Source: Pseudomonas sp. GM79 (GTDB lineage Bacteria > Pseudomonadota > Gammaproteobacteria > Pseudomonadales > Pseudomonadaceae). From it: DNA of 64,000 nt. A program made the position numbers and the translations under genes. Location: contig NZ_AKJE01000006.1 of NCBI RefSeq assembly GCF_000282495.1, positions 1 through 64,000 of the forward strand, written 5' to 3'. Shown here in pieces: positions 52,521 through 61,714 of the stretch; the first letter of the stretch is position 1; each line of letters starts with the position of its first letter. The notes under the pieces are model-generated. The model was not told the origin of the DNA, did not search any database, and saw nothing but the letters and a program-made list of their open reading frames with translations.

Positions 52521-52617
52521 ATCTTTTCTGCCGGCCTGGCCGGACCTGTACCGCTTTGCCTTCTTTACCTGTATGAAATGCCGCTTTGCTGGCGCCACTC
52601 CAGCACCTGACAAAGCG
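52512..52617 (+). promoter_or_regulatory. trpGDC leader secondary structures
   Basis: After the leader stop, CCGG (52531-52534) pairs with CCGG (52540-52543) around CCTGG. Further on, CGCTTTG (52582-52588) pairs with CAAAGCG (52611-52617), enclosing CTGG/CCAG. GCGCC in the last leader codons can alternatively pair with GGCGC at 52591-52595 inside the second hairpin. The trpE leader shares the sequence CACCTGAC at the matching place. No U-tract is visible, so the mode of control is open. Confidence 0.5.
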
Positions 52618-52686
52618 CAGCGCACTGCGGGTAAATCATTCGAAGGCCGTCTTAAAAGTCAGTGAATTCAAGAGGTTCTTAACGCC

Positions 52687-53280
52687 ATGTTGCTGATGAT
52701 CGATAACTACGACTCTTTTACTTACAACGTTGTGCAATACCTTGGCGAGCTGGGCTCCGAGGTCAAGGTCGTGCGCAACGATGAACTCACCATTGCCGAA
52801 ATCGAAGCTCTCAACCCTGAGCGCATCGTCGTGTCGCCTGGTCCTTGCACTCCGACCGAAGCCGGTATCTCCATCGAAGCGATCAAGCACTTCGCCGGCA
52901 AACTGCCGATTCTCGGCGTTTGCCTGGGGCACCAGTCCATCGGGCAAGCCTTTGGTGGTGATGTGGTCCGTGCCCGTCAGGTCATGCACGGTAAGACTAG
53001 CCCGGTATTCCACGAGGACAAGGGCGTATTCGAAGGTCTGAATCGTCCGTTGACGGTCACCCGCTACCACTCGCTGATCGTCAAGCGCGAAACCCTGCCC
53101 GATTGCCTGGAGCTGACCGCCTGGACCCAGCTCGAAGACGGCTCGGTCGACGAGATCATGGGCCTGCGCCACAAGACGCTAAACATCGAAGGTGTGCAGT
53201 TTCACCCTGAGTCTATCCTCACCGAACAGGGACACGAATTGTTCGCCAACTTCCTCAAACAAACCGGCGGCACGCGCTAA
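52687..53280 (+). CDS. trpG: Anthranilate synthase component II (glutamine amidotransferase)
   Basis: A 197-residue class I amidotransferase. [10 protein letters not shown] is the oxyanion region, Cys79 is in [13 protein letters not shown], and the His/Glu of the triad are in VQFHPESIL (~170). It supplies ammonia to TrpE and in many bacteria also to PabB. First gene of trpGDC, behind the putative leader peptide. Confidence 0.97.
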   Translation: MLLMIDNYDSFTYNVVQYLGELGSEVKVVRNDELTIAEIEALNPERIVVSPGPCTPTEAGISIEAIKHFAGKLPILGVCLGHQSIGQAFGGDVVRARQVMHGKTSPVFHEDKGVFEGLNRPLTVTRYHSLIVKRETLPDCLELTAWTQLEDGSVDEIMGLRHKTLNIEGVQFHPESILTEQGHELFANFLKQTGGTR

Positions 53281-53289
53281 GGACTTTCC

Positions 53290-54339
53290 ATGGATATCAA
53301 GACAGCCCTGAGCCGTATCGTCGGCCACCTCGACCTCAGTACCGATGAGATGCGCGATGTCATGCGCGAAATCATGACCGGGCAATGCACGGATGCGCAG
53401 ATCGGCGCGTTCATGATGGCCATGCGCATGAAGAGCGAAAGCATCGATGAGATCGTCGGCGCCGTGACGGCGATGCGCGAGTTGGCGGACAAGGTTGAAC
53501 TCAACACCCTCGACGGCGTGGTCGATGTGGTCGGCACCGGCGGCGACGGTGCGAACATTTTCAACGTTTCCACCGCTTCTTCGTTTGTCGTTGCCGCGGC
53601 CGGTTGCACCGTGGCCAAGCACGGTAACCGTGCGGTGTCGGGCAAAAGCGGCAGCGCCGACCTGCTGGAAGCCGCAGGTATCTACCTGAACCTGACCCCG
53701 GTACAGGTGGCGCGTTGCATCGATAACGTGGGCATCGGTTTCATGTTTGCCCAGACTCACCATAGCGCCATGAAGCACGCCGCCGGCCCGCGCCGTGAGT
53801 TGGGCTTGCGCACCTTGTTCAACATGCTCGGCCCGCTTACGAATCCGGCCGGTGTGAAACATCAGGTGGTAGGTGTGTTCAGTCAGGCGTTGTGCCGGCC
53901 ATTGGCCGAAGTTTTGCAGCGTCTGGGTAGCAAACACGTGCTGGTGGTGCATTCGAAGGATGGCCTGGACGAGTTCAGTCTGGCGGCTCCGACCTTTGTG
54001 GCTGAATTGAAGAATGACCAGATCACCGAGTATTGGGTCGAACCCGAAGACTTGGGGATGAAGAGCCAGAGCCTGCACGGTCTGGCGGTGGAAAGCCCGG
54101 CGGCTTCCCTTGAGCTGATTCGCGATGCCTTGGGCAAGCGCAAGACCGAGAACGGTCAGAAAGCCGCCGAGATGATCGTGCTCAATGCCGGTGCCGCGTT
54201 GTACGCCGCCGACCATGCCAGCAGTTTGAAAGAAGGCGTTGCCCTGGCGCACGATGCGCTGCACACAGGCCTCGCTCGGGAAAAACTTGAGGAATTGGGT
54301 GCATTTACCGCGGTATTCAAAGTGGAGAATGAGGGATGA
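53290..54339 (+). CDS. trpD: Anthranilate phosphoribosyltransferase
   Basis: 349 residues with the PRPP-binding [20 protein letters not shown] (~77-97), [19 protein letters not shown] and [19 protein letters not shown]. It makes phosphoribosyl-anthranilate. It follows trpG by 9 bases and overlaps trpC by 4. Confidence 0.98.
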   Translation: MDIKTALSRIVGHLDLSTDEMRDVMREIMTGQCTDAQIGAFMMAMRMKSESIDEIVGAVTAMRELADKVELNTLDGVVDVVGTGGDGANIFNVSTASSFVVAAAGCTVAKHGNRAVSGKSGSADLLEAAGIYLNLTPVQVARCIDNVGIGFMFAQTHHSAMKHAAGPRRELGLRTLFNMLGPLTNPAGVKHQVVGVFSQALCRPLAEVLQRLGSKHVLVVHSKDGLDEFSLAAPTFVAELKNDQITEYWVEPEDLGMKSQSLHGLAVESPAASLELIRDALGKRKTENGQKAAEMIVLNAGAALYAADHASSLKEGVALAHDALHTGLAREKLEELGAFTAVFKVENEG

Positions 54340-55172
54340 GTGTGCCGACGGTTCTGGAAAATATTCTGGCCCGCAAAGTTCAGGAAGTCGCCGAGCGTAG
54401 CGCCCGTGTGAGCCTGGCGGAGCTGGAAAATCTGGCCAAGGCGGCCGATGCACCCCGTGGTTTCGCCAAGGCATTGATCGATCAGGCCAAGACGAAACAG
54501 CCGGCGGTCATTGCTGAAATCAAGAAGGCTTCGCCAAGCAAAGGCGTGATTCGCGAGAACTTCGTTCCCGCCGACATCGCCAAAAGTTACGAAAAGGGCG
54601 GGGCGACTTGCCTGTCGGTGCTCACCGACATCGATTACTTCCAGGGCGCCGATGCGTATCTGCAACAGGCTCGGGCGGCATGCAAGCTGCCGGTGATCCG
54701 CAAGGATTTCATGATCGATCCGTATCAGATCGTCGAGTCCCGTGCGCTGGGTGCTGACTGCGTGCTGTTGATCGTTTCCGCACTGGATGACGTGAAAATG
54801 GCCGAGCTGGCGGCTGTAGCCAAAAGCGTCGGTCTCGATGTGCTGGTGGAAGTCCACGACGGTGATGAGCTGGAGCGGGCTTTGAAGACACTCGACACGC
54901 CGCTGGTGGGCGTGAACAACCGCAACCTGCACACTTTCGAAGTCAATCTGGAAACCACCCTCGACCTGTTGCCGCGTATCCCGCGTGATCGTCTGGTAAT
55001 TACCGAGAGTGGCATTCTTAACCGGGCCGATGTCGAGCTGATGGAAATCAGCGACGTGTATGCGTTCCTGGTCGGCGAAGCGTTCATGCGCGCCGAAAGC
55101 CCGGGTACCGAACTGCAGCGCCTGTTCTTTCCCGAGCGTGGCATTCCAGTGAGCGGTTCTACGCTCGACTGA
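54336..55172 (+). CDS. trpC: Indole-3-glycerol phosphate synthase
   Basis: A 278-residue TIM-barrel enzyme: [16 protein letters not shown] (catalytic Lys), [39 protein letters not shown] and ITESGI. Monofunctional, without a TrpF domain. Last gene of trpGDC. Confidence 0.98.
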   Translation: MSVPTVLENILARKVQEVAERSARVSLAELENLAKAADAPRGFAKALIDQAKTKQPAVIAEIKKASPSKGVIRENFVPADIAKSYEKGGATCLSVLTDIDYFQGADAYLQQARAACKLPVIRKDFMIDPYQIVESRALGADCVLLIVSALDDVKMAELAAVAKSVGLDVLVEVHDGDELERALKTLDTPLVGVNNRNLHTFEVNLETTLDLLPRIPRDRLVITESGILNRADVELMEISDVYAFLVGEAFMRAESPGTELQRLFFPERGIPVSGSTLD

Positions 55173-55190
55173 TTGAAAATCGGGGCGCTC

Positions 55191-55275
55191 CCTTCGCGAG
55201 CAAGCCCGCTCCCACATTAGTCCGCGTTCATCCAGACAACGCGAATCCACTGTGGGAGCGGGCTTGCTCGCGAAG
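55191..55275. repeat. REP doublet after trpC
   Basis: Arms TTCGCGAGCAAGCCCGCTCC and GGAGCGGGCTTGCTCGCGAA lie between trpC and the lipoate-ligase-like gene. No separate terminator is visible. Confidence 0.9.
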
Positions 55276-55320
55276 GCGGCATAAGATGCACCACAGACTG
55301 ACCGTCCTATGGAAGACCTT

Positions 55321-56022
55321 ATGACCTCACCAATCCCCCTGACCATCGAAGCCGGCCTGCTCGCCGAGCAGGACCTGCTGGCCCATGTGTGCACCGGTGA
55401 GTCGGAATTCGGTCTGCTGTTCTGGCAACCCACTGACCGCGCATTGGTCATGCCTCGTCGCTTGAATCGTCTGCCACAGTTCGAGGATGCCTGCGAAGTC
55501 TCCGCTGCCGCCGGCTGGCCGGTATTGCTGCGCGAAACCGGCGGTGAACCAGTGCCGCAATCGGCCTCGACCATCAACATTGCACTGGTTTATGCCCCGC
55601 CACGCAGTGAAAGCGATCTGAACCGCATTGAAACCGGCTACCGGCGTCTGTGCGATCCGATCTGTCAGTTACTCGATGAGCTGGGCGGCACTTCGTCGTT
55701 GGGCGAAATTGAGGGCGCGTTCTGCGACGGCCGTTTCAACGTCAACCTTGATGGTCGAAAGATGGTCGGCACCGCCCAGCGGTGGCGCCAGAGCAAGGGC
55801 GGTCAGCGTCCGGTCGGCCTGGTGCATGGGGCGATGTTGATCGATGACGAGCGAGAGTCGATGGTGGCGGCGGTCAATCGTTTTAACGAAGCCTGTGGCC
55901 TGGAGCAGCGGGTTCGCGCTGAAAGCCACATCGCCCTGCATGAAAAGTTTGCCGCTCCTGATGCACTGGAACGGCTCGATACGCTGTACCGACAGTTGCT
56001 GGCAGACATGCTCGGAGCTTAA
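55321..56022 (+). CDS. Lipoate-protein ligase family protein
   Basis: About 233 residues of the BPL/LplA/LipB fold. It has the family loop DGRKMVGTAQRWR (~145) and an ESGGEP-like position occupied by ETGGEPVP (~75). The VHGAMLID segment follows. GGAAGA lies upstream of the ATG at 55321; an ATG at 55309 is also in frame. The real substrate (lipoyl or octanoyl transfer, or another acyl group) is unknown. It converges on vfr with a 24-base gap. Confidence 0.8.
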   Translation: MTSPIPLTIEAGLLAEQDLLAHVCTGESEFGLLFWQPTDRALVMPRRLNRLPQFEDACEVSAAAGWPVLLRETGGEPVPQSASTINIALVYAPPRSESDLNRIETGYRRLCDPICQLLDELGGTSSLGEIEGAFCDGRFNVNLDGRKMVGTAQRWRQSKGGQRPVGLVHGAMLIDDERESMVAAVNRFNEACGLEQRVRAESHIALHEKFAAPDALERLDTLYRQLLADMLGA

Positions 56023-56046
56023 ATTCTCGGGTCCTGGTTTTCGAGC

Positions 56047-56691
56047 TTAGCGCGTACCGAAGACCACCATGGTCTTGCCCTTGACGTCGACCAGATTGCG
56101 CTCCTCCAGATCCTTGAGCACGCGGCCGACCATTTCGCGGGAACAACCGACAATCCGGCCGATTTCCTGACGGGTCACTTTGATCTGCATGCCGTCCGGG
56201 TGAGTCATGGCGTCAGGCTGCTTGCACAGTTCCAGCAGACAGCGTGCAACGCGACCGGTCACGTCGAAGAATGCCAAGTCACCGACCTTGCGCGTGGTAT
56301 TGCGCAGGCGCTGTGCGATTTGTCCGCTGAGTACGTAAAGAATGTCTGGATCTTGTTGGGACAGCTCGCGGAATTTCGCGTAGCTGATTTCCGCGACTTC
56401 GCATTCGACTTTGGCGCGCACCCAGGCGCTGCGCTCCTGTTCCAGCCCCGCTTGCTCAAACAGACCCAGCTCGCCGAAAAAGTCCCCGGAGTTGAGGTAG
56501 GCAATGATCATTTCACGGCCGTCGTCATCCTCAATCAGGATGGTCACCGAACCTTTGATGATGAAAAACAGCGTGTCCGAGCGGTCACCGGCACAAATGA
56601 TGTTGCTCTTGGCGGCATAGCGACGGCGTTGGCAGTGCATCAACAGTTTGTCGAGGTTCTTGATTTTGGGTGTGGGGGTAATAGCAACCAT
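56047..56691 (-). CDS. vfr: cAMP-activated global regulator Vfr (CRP family)
   Basis: 214 residues from the ATG at 56691 ([20 protein letters not shown]); the frame opens 8 codons earlier. The cAMP-binding pocket is in [10 protein letters not shown] ... [17 protein letters not shown], and the C-terminal HTH is [20 protein letters not shown]. Very close to P. aeruginosa Vfr, which controls virulence, motility and catabolic genes. Divergent from the osmC-like gene, with a 12-bp-arm inverted repeat in the gap. Confidence 0.96.
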   Translation of the reverse strand: MVAITPTPKIKNLDKLLMHCQRRRYAAKSNIICAGDRSDTLFFIIKGSVTILIEDDDGREMIIAYLNSGDFFGELGLFEQAGLEQERSAWVRAKVECEVAEISYAKFRELSQQDPDILYVLSGQIAQRLRNTTRKVGDLAFFDVTGRVARCLLELCKQPDAMTHPDGMQIKVTRQEIGRIVGCSREMVGRVLKDLEERNLVDVKGKTMVVFGTR

Positions 56692-56772
56692 GGTTGTATC
56701 CCGAAAAGACTGCACGGTATGTTTGTTTTTTTGTAGGCGCTGGCGAAGCCTGCGGTCCTTTTATTCGCTGCA

Positions 56773-56807
56773 AAGCTGGCGATACGCCATTGATTTGGCG
56801 TCAGCTT
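56773..56807. promoter_or_regulatory. Long inverted repeat in the vfr-osmC divergent region
   Basis: AAGCTG (56773-56778) and ACGCCA (56784-56789) pair with TGGCGT (56796-56801) and CAGCTT (56802-56807): 12 bp of stem with one 5-base bulge and a TTGATT loop. It lies ~80 bases upstream of vfr and ~130 upstream of the osmC-like gene. Role unknown; a protein-binding site or vfr leader hairpin is possible. I see no clean TGTGA-N6-TCACA site in the gap. Confidence 0.5.
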
Positions 56808-56940
56808 AACAGACGCATTCCTTCAGGATTCGAGAATTTGCCTACGACGCAGATGGTTATGTCCTAGGAAGGCGAAGCGCTGCCAACCAAGGGCCCTGTG
56901 CTAAGCTGGCGACCCTTTTTTAGACAGTGGAGTCTTGGCG

Positions 56941-57363
56941 ATGAAGGCACGCATCCAATGGGCTGGCGAAGCCATGTTCCTCGGCGAATCCGGCAGCGGT
57001 CATGTCGTGGTCATGGACGGACCGCCCGAAGCCGGCGGTCGTAACCTGGGTGTCCGGCCGATGGAAATGCTCCTGCTGGGTGTTGGCGGCTGCAGCAATT
57101 TTGATGTGGTCAGCATCCTCAAGAAGTCCCGTCAGGCCGTCGAAAGCTGCGAAGCGTTCCTCGAAGCCGAGCGTGCGACCGAAGATCCGAAGGTTTTCAC
57201 CAAGATCCACATGCACTTCGTGGTCAAGGGCCGCGGGCTGAAAGAAGCCCAGGTCAAGCGCGCCATCGAGCTGTCGGCCGAGAAGTATTGCTCGGCCTCG
57301 ATCATGCTCGGCGCGGCTGGCGTGGCGATTACCCACGACTACGAAATCATCGAGCTCGGTTGA
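56941..57363 (+). CDS. OsmC/YhfA family protein
   Basis: 140 residues of the OsmC/Ohr fold. It has RPMEMLLLGVGGCSNFDVVS with one conserved Cys (~51) and the second Cys in EKYCSASIMLGAA (~119). The pattern is like E. coli YhfA, also found beside crp. Peroxidase activity is plausible from the cysteine pair but not proven for this branch. A TTG at 56935 is an alternative start. Confidence 0.88.
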   Translation: MKARIQWAGEAMFLGESGSGHVVVMDGPPEAGGRNLGVRPMEMLLLGVGGCSNFDVVSILKKSRQAVESCEAFLEAERATEDPKVFTKIHMHFVVKGRGLKEAQVKRAIELSAEKYCSASIMLGAAGVAITHDYEIIELG

Positions 57364-57432
57364 ATCGACGTGCAGACTCAGGTGATGCAAATTTTCTACG
57401 CGCGCAACATGCTGAACTAAGAGTTCCGAGTA

Positions 57433-57468
57433 CAAAAAAGGCGACTACATTGGGTAGTCGCCTTTTTT
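57433..57468. terminator. Bidirectional terminator between osmC-like gene and coq7
   Basis: AAAAAAGGCGACTAC and GTAGTCGCCTTTTTT form a 15-bp arm pair, with T-runs in both directions. Confidence 0.92.
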
Positions 57469-57487
57469 ATTACCGAAACGCGGTCCC

Positions 57488-57511
57488 TGTGGGAGCGGGC
57501 TTGCCCGCGAT
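57488..57511. repeat. Single REP element
   Basis: TGTGGGAGCGGGCTTGCCCG followed by CGAT. Only a remnant (GTCGCGGGC, 57519-57527) of a partner arm follows, so it looks like a doublet that lost its second half. Confidence 0.75.
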
Positions 57512-57536
57512 GGGGACGTCGCGGGCGCTGCAATGC

Positions 57537-58184
57537 TTAGATCCGATACGTACTCTTGGTCATTACCTTGGCCAACAGACTCATCCCGAACTTCACCGGT
57601 GCCGGAAAACGAAATCCACCCGCATCCAGCGCACTTTCAGCATGATGCTCTTCATCGATACGCATCTGCTCCAGGATCGCCCGGGATTTTTCGTCCTCGG
57701 CCGGCAGTTGCTCAAGGTGTTCATTCAGGTGTTTGCAGACCTGATGCTCGGTGGCAGCAACGAAACCCAGGCTGACTTTGTCGCTGATCAATCCGGCGAC
57801 CGCGCCAATCCCGAACGACATGCCGTAGAACAGCGGATTGAGGATGCTGGTGTGGCTGCCCAACTGATGAATGCGCTGTTCGCACCACACCAGATGGTCG
57901 ATTTCTTCTTCGGCGGCGTGCTCCATGGCGGCGCGCACTTTCGGCAGCTTGGCGGTCAGGGCCTGGCCTTGATACAGCGCCTGGGCACAGACTTCGCCGG
58001 TATGGTTGATGCGCATCAAGCCGGCGACGTGTCGGGTGTCCTCGTCGCTCATTTGCGCATCCGGCTGCACGATGGCAGGCGACGGACGGTAGGGCTGACC
58101 ACTGAAGGGCAGCAAAGTACGCATCGCGGCATCGGCTTGCAGCAGAAGACGGTCAATTGGCGAGTAGTGACGTTGGGTAGTCAT
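57537..58184 (-). CDS. coq7: 2-nonaprenyl-3-methyl-6-methoxy-1,4-benzoquinol hydroxylase (Coq7)
   Basis: 215 residues from the ATG at 58184 ([20 protein letters not shown]); the frame opens further upstream without homology. Di-iron carboxylate ligands: [44 protein letters not shown] and [10 protein letters not shown]. It carries out a late hydroxylation in ubiquinone synthesis. Confidence 0.96.
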   Translation of the reverse strand: MTTQRHYSPIDRLLLQADAAMRTLLPFSGQPYRPSPAIVQPDAQMSDEDTRHVAGLMRINHTGEVCAQALYQGQALTAKLPKVRAAMEHAAEEEIDHLVWCEQRIHQLGSHTSILNPLFYGMSFGIGAVAGLISDKVSLGFVAATEHQVCKHLNEHLEQLPAEDEKSRAILEQMRIDEEHHAESALDAGGFRFPAPVKFGMSLLAKVMTKSTYRI

Positions 58185-58277
58185 GCTGACCTCCGGGAAG
58201 AATCTCGGCGGCCAGTTTAACTCAATCGGCCGAGGGAGGGTTTGCGCTGGGTCATTTCCGTTGGTGTCACCACCAAT

Positions 58278-58355
58278 CCTGTAGGAGCGAGGCTTGCCCG
58301 CGAAGGCGTCCTCAAGTGCGCTAAAAGCTTCGCGGGCAAACCTCGCTCCTACAGG
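58278..58355. repeat. REP doublet (78 bp), inverted twin of the 40915 copy
   Basis: Outer arms CCTGTAGGAGCGAGG and CCTCGCTCCTACAGG. The spacer contains CTCAAGTGCGCTAAAAGC, the reverse complement of the 40915 spacer. Four substitutions separate the two copies; the pair at the outer ends (CCCG/CGGG against CCTG/CAGG) is compensatory. Confidence 0.92.
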
Positions 58356-58368
58356 GGCGGTTGATGAA

Positions 58369-58707
58369 TCAGCCCGGCGGCCAGTGCATCTGGCGCTGAC
58401 CCAGCACGTGCATATGAATGTGATAGACGGTCTGCCCGCCCAACTCATTGCAGTTCATGACCACCCGGAAACCTTCCTCACAGCCCAATTCCAGAGCCAG
58501 GCGCTGGGCAGTGAACAGAATATGCCCGGCCAAAGCCTTGTCGTCCTCGGTGAGGTCGTTAAGGGTGCGCACCGGTTTCTTCGGGACTACCAGAAAGTGT
58601 ACGGGGGCCTGTGGCGCGATGTCGTGGAAGGCCAGTACCTGGTCGTCCTCATAAATGATCTTCGCCGGGATTTCCCGGTTGATGATCTTGGTGAACAGAG
58701 TATCCAC
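58369..58707 (-). CDS. HIT family (HINT-like) nucleotide-binding protein
   Basis: 112 residues from a GTG at 58707 ([20 protein letters not shown]), with GGAGAAAAC upstream; the open frame extends to 58749. The histidine triad is [13 protein letters not shown] near the C-terminus. Members hydrolyse purine nucleoside phosphoramidates or related nucleotides. It lies downstream of a REP doublet. Confidence 0.92.
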   Translation of the reverse strand: MDTLFTKIINREIPAKIIYEDDQVLAFHDIAPQAPVHFLVVPKKPVRTLNDLTEDDKALAGHILFTAQRLALELGCEEGFRVVMNCNELGGQTVYHIHMHVLGQRQMHWPPG

Positions 58708-58790
58708 AGCTGTTTTCTCCGTTGTTTGGGCTGGCCTGAGTGTAACCATGGGGCAGGGTCAGAGCCCAGTCTTTTGCCTTGAGGATTTGA

Positions 58791-59579
58791 TCAGCGCGGG
58801 CAATAGGCTTTGTTGACCATGCCCGCGATTGTCCGGGTCAGCCAGCGTGAGCCGAGCCGCGGCAGGAATGCAAACCAGCGATTCAGGCGGCCGGGGATAA
58901 TAATGGCGCGATTTTTCGCCAGCGCGCGCACGGTATAGAGCGCGACTTCTTCTGGGCTCATCAGCAAATTGCTCGCGACCAGTTTGTCGGTGTCCAGTTG
59001 CGCGGTGCGGAAAAACGCCGTGCGGGTCGGGCCGGGGCACAGCACCGATACCTTGACCGCGCACTTTTTCAGTTCAACGCGCAAACCCTCGGAAAAATGC
59101 AGCACGTAAGCCTTGCTGGCGTAGTAAGTGCTCATCCAGGGGCCGGGATGGAACGCTGCGACCGAGGCGACGTTCAGAATCTGTCCACCGCCCTGCAAGG
59201 CCATGCTGTTGCCGATGGCATGGCACAAGCGAGTGAGGGCCAGGATGTTCACTTCGATCAAGTCTTGTTCGGTCATCCAGTCCTGGGCCAGGAATGGGCC
59301 GCAGGTACCGATGCCGGCACAGTTGACCAGCAAATCGATTTGCCGGTCGCCTTCCTCCAGCTCCAGCAAAAAACCGGACAGCCTCAGCGGCTCGCCCAAG
59401 TCACAGGCACGAAACAGCACCTCAACACCAAAACGTTGAGTCAGTTCAATCGCAATGCTTTCCAGCTGATCACGCTGTCGGGCCACCAGAATCAGGTTGC
59501 GGCCGCGCCGGGCCAGCGCTTCGGCCATCGCCAGGCCGATGCCGCTGGAAGCGCCAGTGATCAGTGCGTAACGGGTCAT
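58791..59579 (-). CDS. Short-chain dehydrogenase/reductase (SDR)
   Basis: 262 residues from the ATG at 59579, which has GGAG at good spacing; a second in-frame ATG lies 12 bases upstream. Rossmann motif TGASSGIG (~8-15), NCAGIG (~88), and the catalytic Tyr-Lys in STYYASKAYVLHF (~156). Substrate unknown. The C-terminal RWFAFLPRLGSRWLTRTIAG segment is moderately hydrophobic. Confidence 0.9.
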   Translation of the reverse strand: MTRYALITGASSGIGLAMAEALARRGRNLILVARQRDQLESIAIELTQRFGVEVLFRACDLGEPLRLSGFLLELEEGDRQIDLLVNCAGIGTCGPFLAQDWMTEQDLIEVNILALTRLCHAIGNSMALQGGGQILNVASVAAFHPGPWMSTYYASKAYVLHFSEGLRVELKKCAVKVSVLCPGPTRTAFFRTAQLDTDKLVASNLLMSPEEVALYTVRALAKNRAIIIPGRLNRWFAFLPRLGSRWLTRTIAGMVNKAYCPR

Positions 59580-59641
59580 GCAGTTCTCCATCGCAACAGC
59601 TCCGCGCCGGCGACGCAGGTGTCACGGGCGGGGAGCGCTGT

Positions 59642-60619
59642 TCATTCTTTCGCAGAGTCTACAGGGGCCTCGGCTGCTTCGGCTGCATCATCGGATGAAT
59701 TTGGCGCTGGTTCGGCCTCATCGGCCGGCTCGACTTCAACTTCATCGGTGATCATCGAGCTGCTTTGATAGGTGCTCTCGGTGGCGCTTTCATACTCATC
59801 CTGGATCGCAGTGAGGCCACCAGTCAGCCCGCCGACGAACATGATCGCGATAAACACCAGCCACAGCGAAGCCAGCACCCTGACCGCGTTGCTGTTGGGC
59901 GGTGGTGGTGCGCCATATCGGTTGGCCGTGTTGTTACCCGGCACGATCATTATTACAAACGGAAAAACGCTGCCCACGACCGGCACGAGGTTCAGCAGCC
60001 AAAGCCAGCCGGACCAGCCGATATCGTGCAGGCGCTGCACACTGAACTGGATGCTGATGAAGGCGAGTACCACGACCAGGATAAAGGCCAGCAGGCCAGC
60101 GAGAATCAAGCCGGCAGTCGAGTCTGTGCTAATGAGCGCGAAGCCGAAAATAGCCAACACGGAGCCAACGCCAAGCGTCACCAGCGTAAGAGCCATCGTC
60201 CAGGCCAGAAAGCGCAAGCGACCGATGCGGCCAACGAAACTGAAGGCCTTGAGTGCAGAAAACTCCGGCAGTGCTTCGCCGACAGAGGCGCGGGGCGGTG
60301 CATAGGGAGAATCGGGATCTGCCGTGACAGGTTGGCTGCTGGCAGGAGCGTGTTCGTGAACGTCGGACAGGTTCAGCTCGATCGAGGGTTCTGTTTCTAT
60401 TCGGGCATCGATGCCGGTTTTCGTCAGCGCCTGAAGGTAAGTCTGCGCATCGGCGTGGGACAGGTCGCGTTTGAGCGCAACCTGCCGGCCACTGAACAGG
60501 CGTTCGATGGCCGCGACGTCGCTCTTGAACAGCTCGGCGAGGTTGAGCTTCGCGGTGGTGACGTCCACACCTGGCAGCAGAGCGCCATCGAAGACGATCT
60601 TGAAACGGTTTTCGCTCAT
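59642..60619 (-). CDS. DUF805 membrane protein with an N-terminal soluble domain
   Basis: 325 residues from the ATG at 60619; the frame opens at 60703. The N-terminal ~80 residues (MSENRFKIVFDGALLPGVDV ... ALTKTGIDARIETEP) form a soluble domain seen in other pseudomonad membrane proteins. A DUF805 four-helix domain follows (FVGRIGRLRFLAWTMAL; VQRLHDIGWSGWLWLLNLVP). The C-terminal tail is strongly acidic (EVEVEPADEAEPAPNSSDDA). Function unknown. Confidence 0.82.
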   Translation of the reverse strand: MSENRFKIVFDGALLPGVDVTTAKLNLAELFKSDVAAIERLFSGRQVALKRDLSHADAQTYLQALTKTGIDARIETEPSIELNLSDVHEHAPASSQPVTADPDSPYAPPRASVGEALPEFSALKAFSFVGRIGRLRFLAWTMALTLVTLGVGSVLAIFGFALISTDSTAGLILAGLLAFILVVVLAFISIQFSVQRLHDIGWSGWLWLLNLVPVVGSVFPFVIMIVPGNNTANRYGAPPPPNSNAVRVLASLWLVFIAIMFVGGLTGGLTAIQDEYESATESTYQSSSMITDEVEVEPADEAEPAPNSSDDAAEAAEAPVDSAKE

Positions 60620-60712
60620 GGCCGAGGCATCCTTGTCGCGAGAGTTTGTAATAGGCGGAGTCGCAAATATGGAGTGTAGGGCCAGCCGGATTGGGCTGGC
60701 CAAGTTTTTCTG

Positions 60713-61681
60713 TCAGCGCGGCCAGCGCTTGGGCAACGCCGCCGCCAGTTCCAGCGCCTTGCGGTATTCGGCATCGAGACGTGCGACCAGTTGATCGACA
60801 CTCGGCAGGTCCTCGATTTCCCCGACGCCCTGGCCTGCAGACCACACGGTTTTCCAGGCTTTGGCTTCATCGTTCAATGGCTTGAGCTTGGAGCCGAAGT
60901 CCACCTCGCCCTTGCCTTGCAGGGCTGCCATGTCGAAACCGGCGGCCTCAAGGCTCCGTCGCATGAAACTCGCCGGTACTCCCGACACCGCTGGAGTATG
61001 GACGATGTCTGCGGCTCTGGAAGTCAGGAGCATCTCCTTATACGCGTCAGGCGCATGACTTTCCGTGGTGCCGATAAATCGTGTGCCGAAGTAGGCAAGA
61101 TCCGCACCGAGCAATTGCGCGGCAAGAATTTCATGGCCATGGTTCAGGCAGCCGGCCAGCAGTAAGGTCTTGTCGAAAAACTGTCGAATCTCAGCGATCA
61201 GTGAAAACGGGCTCCAGGTTCCGGCGTGACCACCGGCGCCCGCAGCCACGGCGATCAAGCCGTCCACACCGGCTTCGGCAGCTTTTTCCGCGTGGCGGCG
61301 CGTCGTCACATCGTGAAACACCAGGCCGCCATAGCTGTGTACGGAGTCGACCAATTCCTTCACGGCGCCGAGGCTGGTGATCACGATCGGTACTTTGTGC
61401 TCGATGCAGATTGCCAGATCCGCCTGCAATCGCGGGTTGCTGTTGTGGACGATCAGGTTCACCGCATAAGGCGCGGGGTTTTCCAGTTTCGCCAGTCCTG
61501 CTTCGATTTCTTCCAGCCAAGTCTTGAAACCGCTGCTCTCACGCTGGTTCAGCGCAGGAAAGCTGCCGACTACGCCATTGCGGCAGCAGGCGAGCACCAG
61601 CTCAGGATTTGAAATCAGAAACATCGGCGCTGCTACAACGGGCAGACGCAAACGTTGTTCGAGCAAAGCGGGCAGCGACAT
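60713..61681 (-). CDS. Nitronate monooxygenase family FMN enzyme (NPD-like)
   Basis: A 322-residue TIM barrel: LPVVAAPMFLISNPELV at the start, VGSFPALNQR, and the flavin/catalytic AVAAGAGGHAG (~150) with the class I His. It likely oxidises alkyl nitronates such as propionate 3-nitronate; some relatives act as enoyl reductases. It lies upstream of the DUF805 gene on the same strand. Confidence 0.87.
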   Translation of the reverse strand: MSLPALLEQRLRLPVVAAPMFLISNPELVLACCRNGVVGSFPALNQRESSGFKTWLEEIEAGLAKLENPAPYAVNLIVHNSNPRLQADLAICIEHKVPIVITSLGAVKELVDSVHSYGGLVFHDVTTRRHAEKAAEAGVDGLIAVAAGAGGHAGTWSPFSLIAEIRQFFDKTLLLAGCLNHGHEILAAQLLGADLAYFGTRFIGTTESHAPDAYKEMLLTSRAADIVHTPAVSGVPASFMRRSLEAAGFDMAALQGKGEVDFGSKLKPLNDEAKAWKTVWSAGQGVGEIEDLPSVDQLVARLDAEYRKALELAAALPKRWPR

Positions 61682-61714
61682 TGGAAGTACCCCGGTTGAA
61701 TGATGCTTGTTGGA

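Noticed and set aside
56692..56940. CRP/Vfr binding site in the vfr-osmC gap
   Set aside because: No sequence close to TGTGA-N6-TCACA was visible.
58185..58448. 88-codon extension upstream of coq7
   Set aside because: Runs through a REP doublet and into the HIT gene; the 215-residue form matches the family length.
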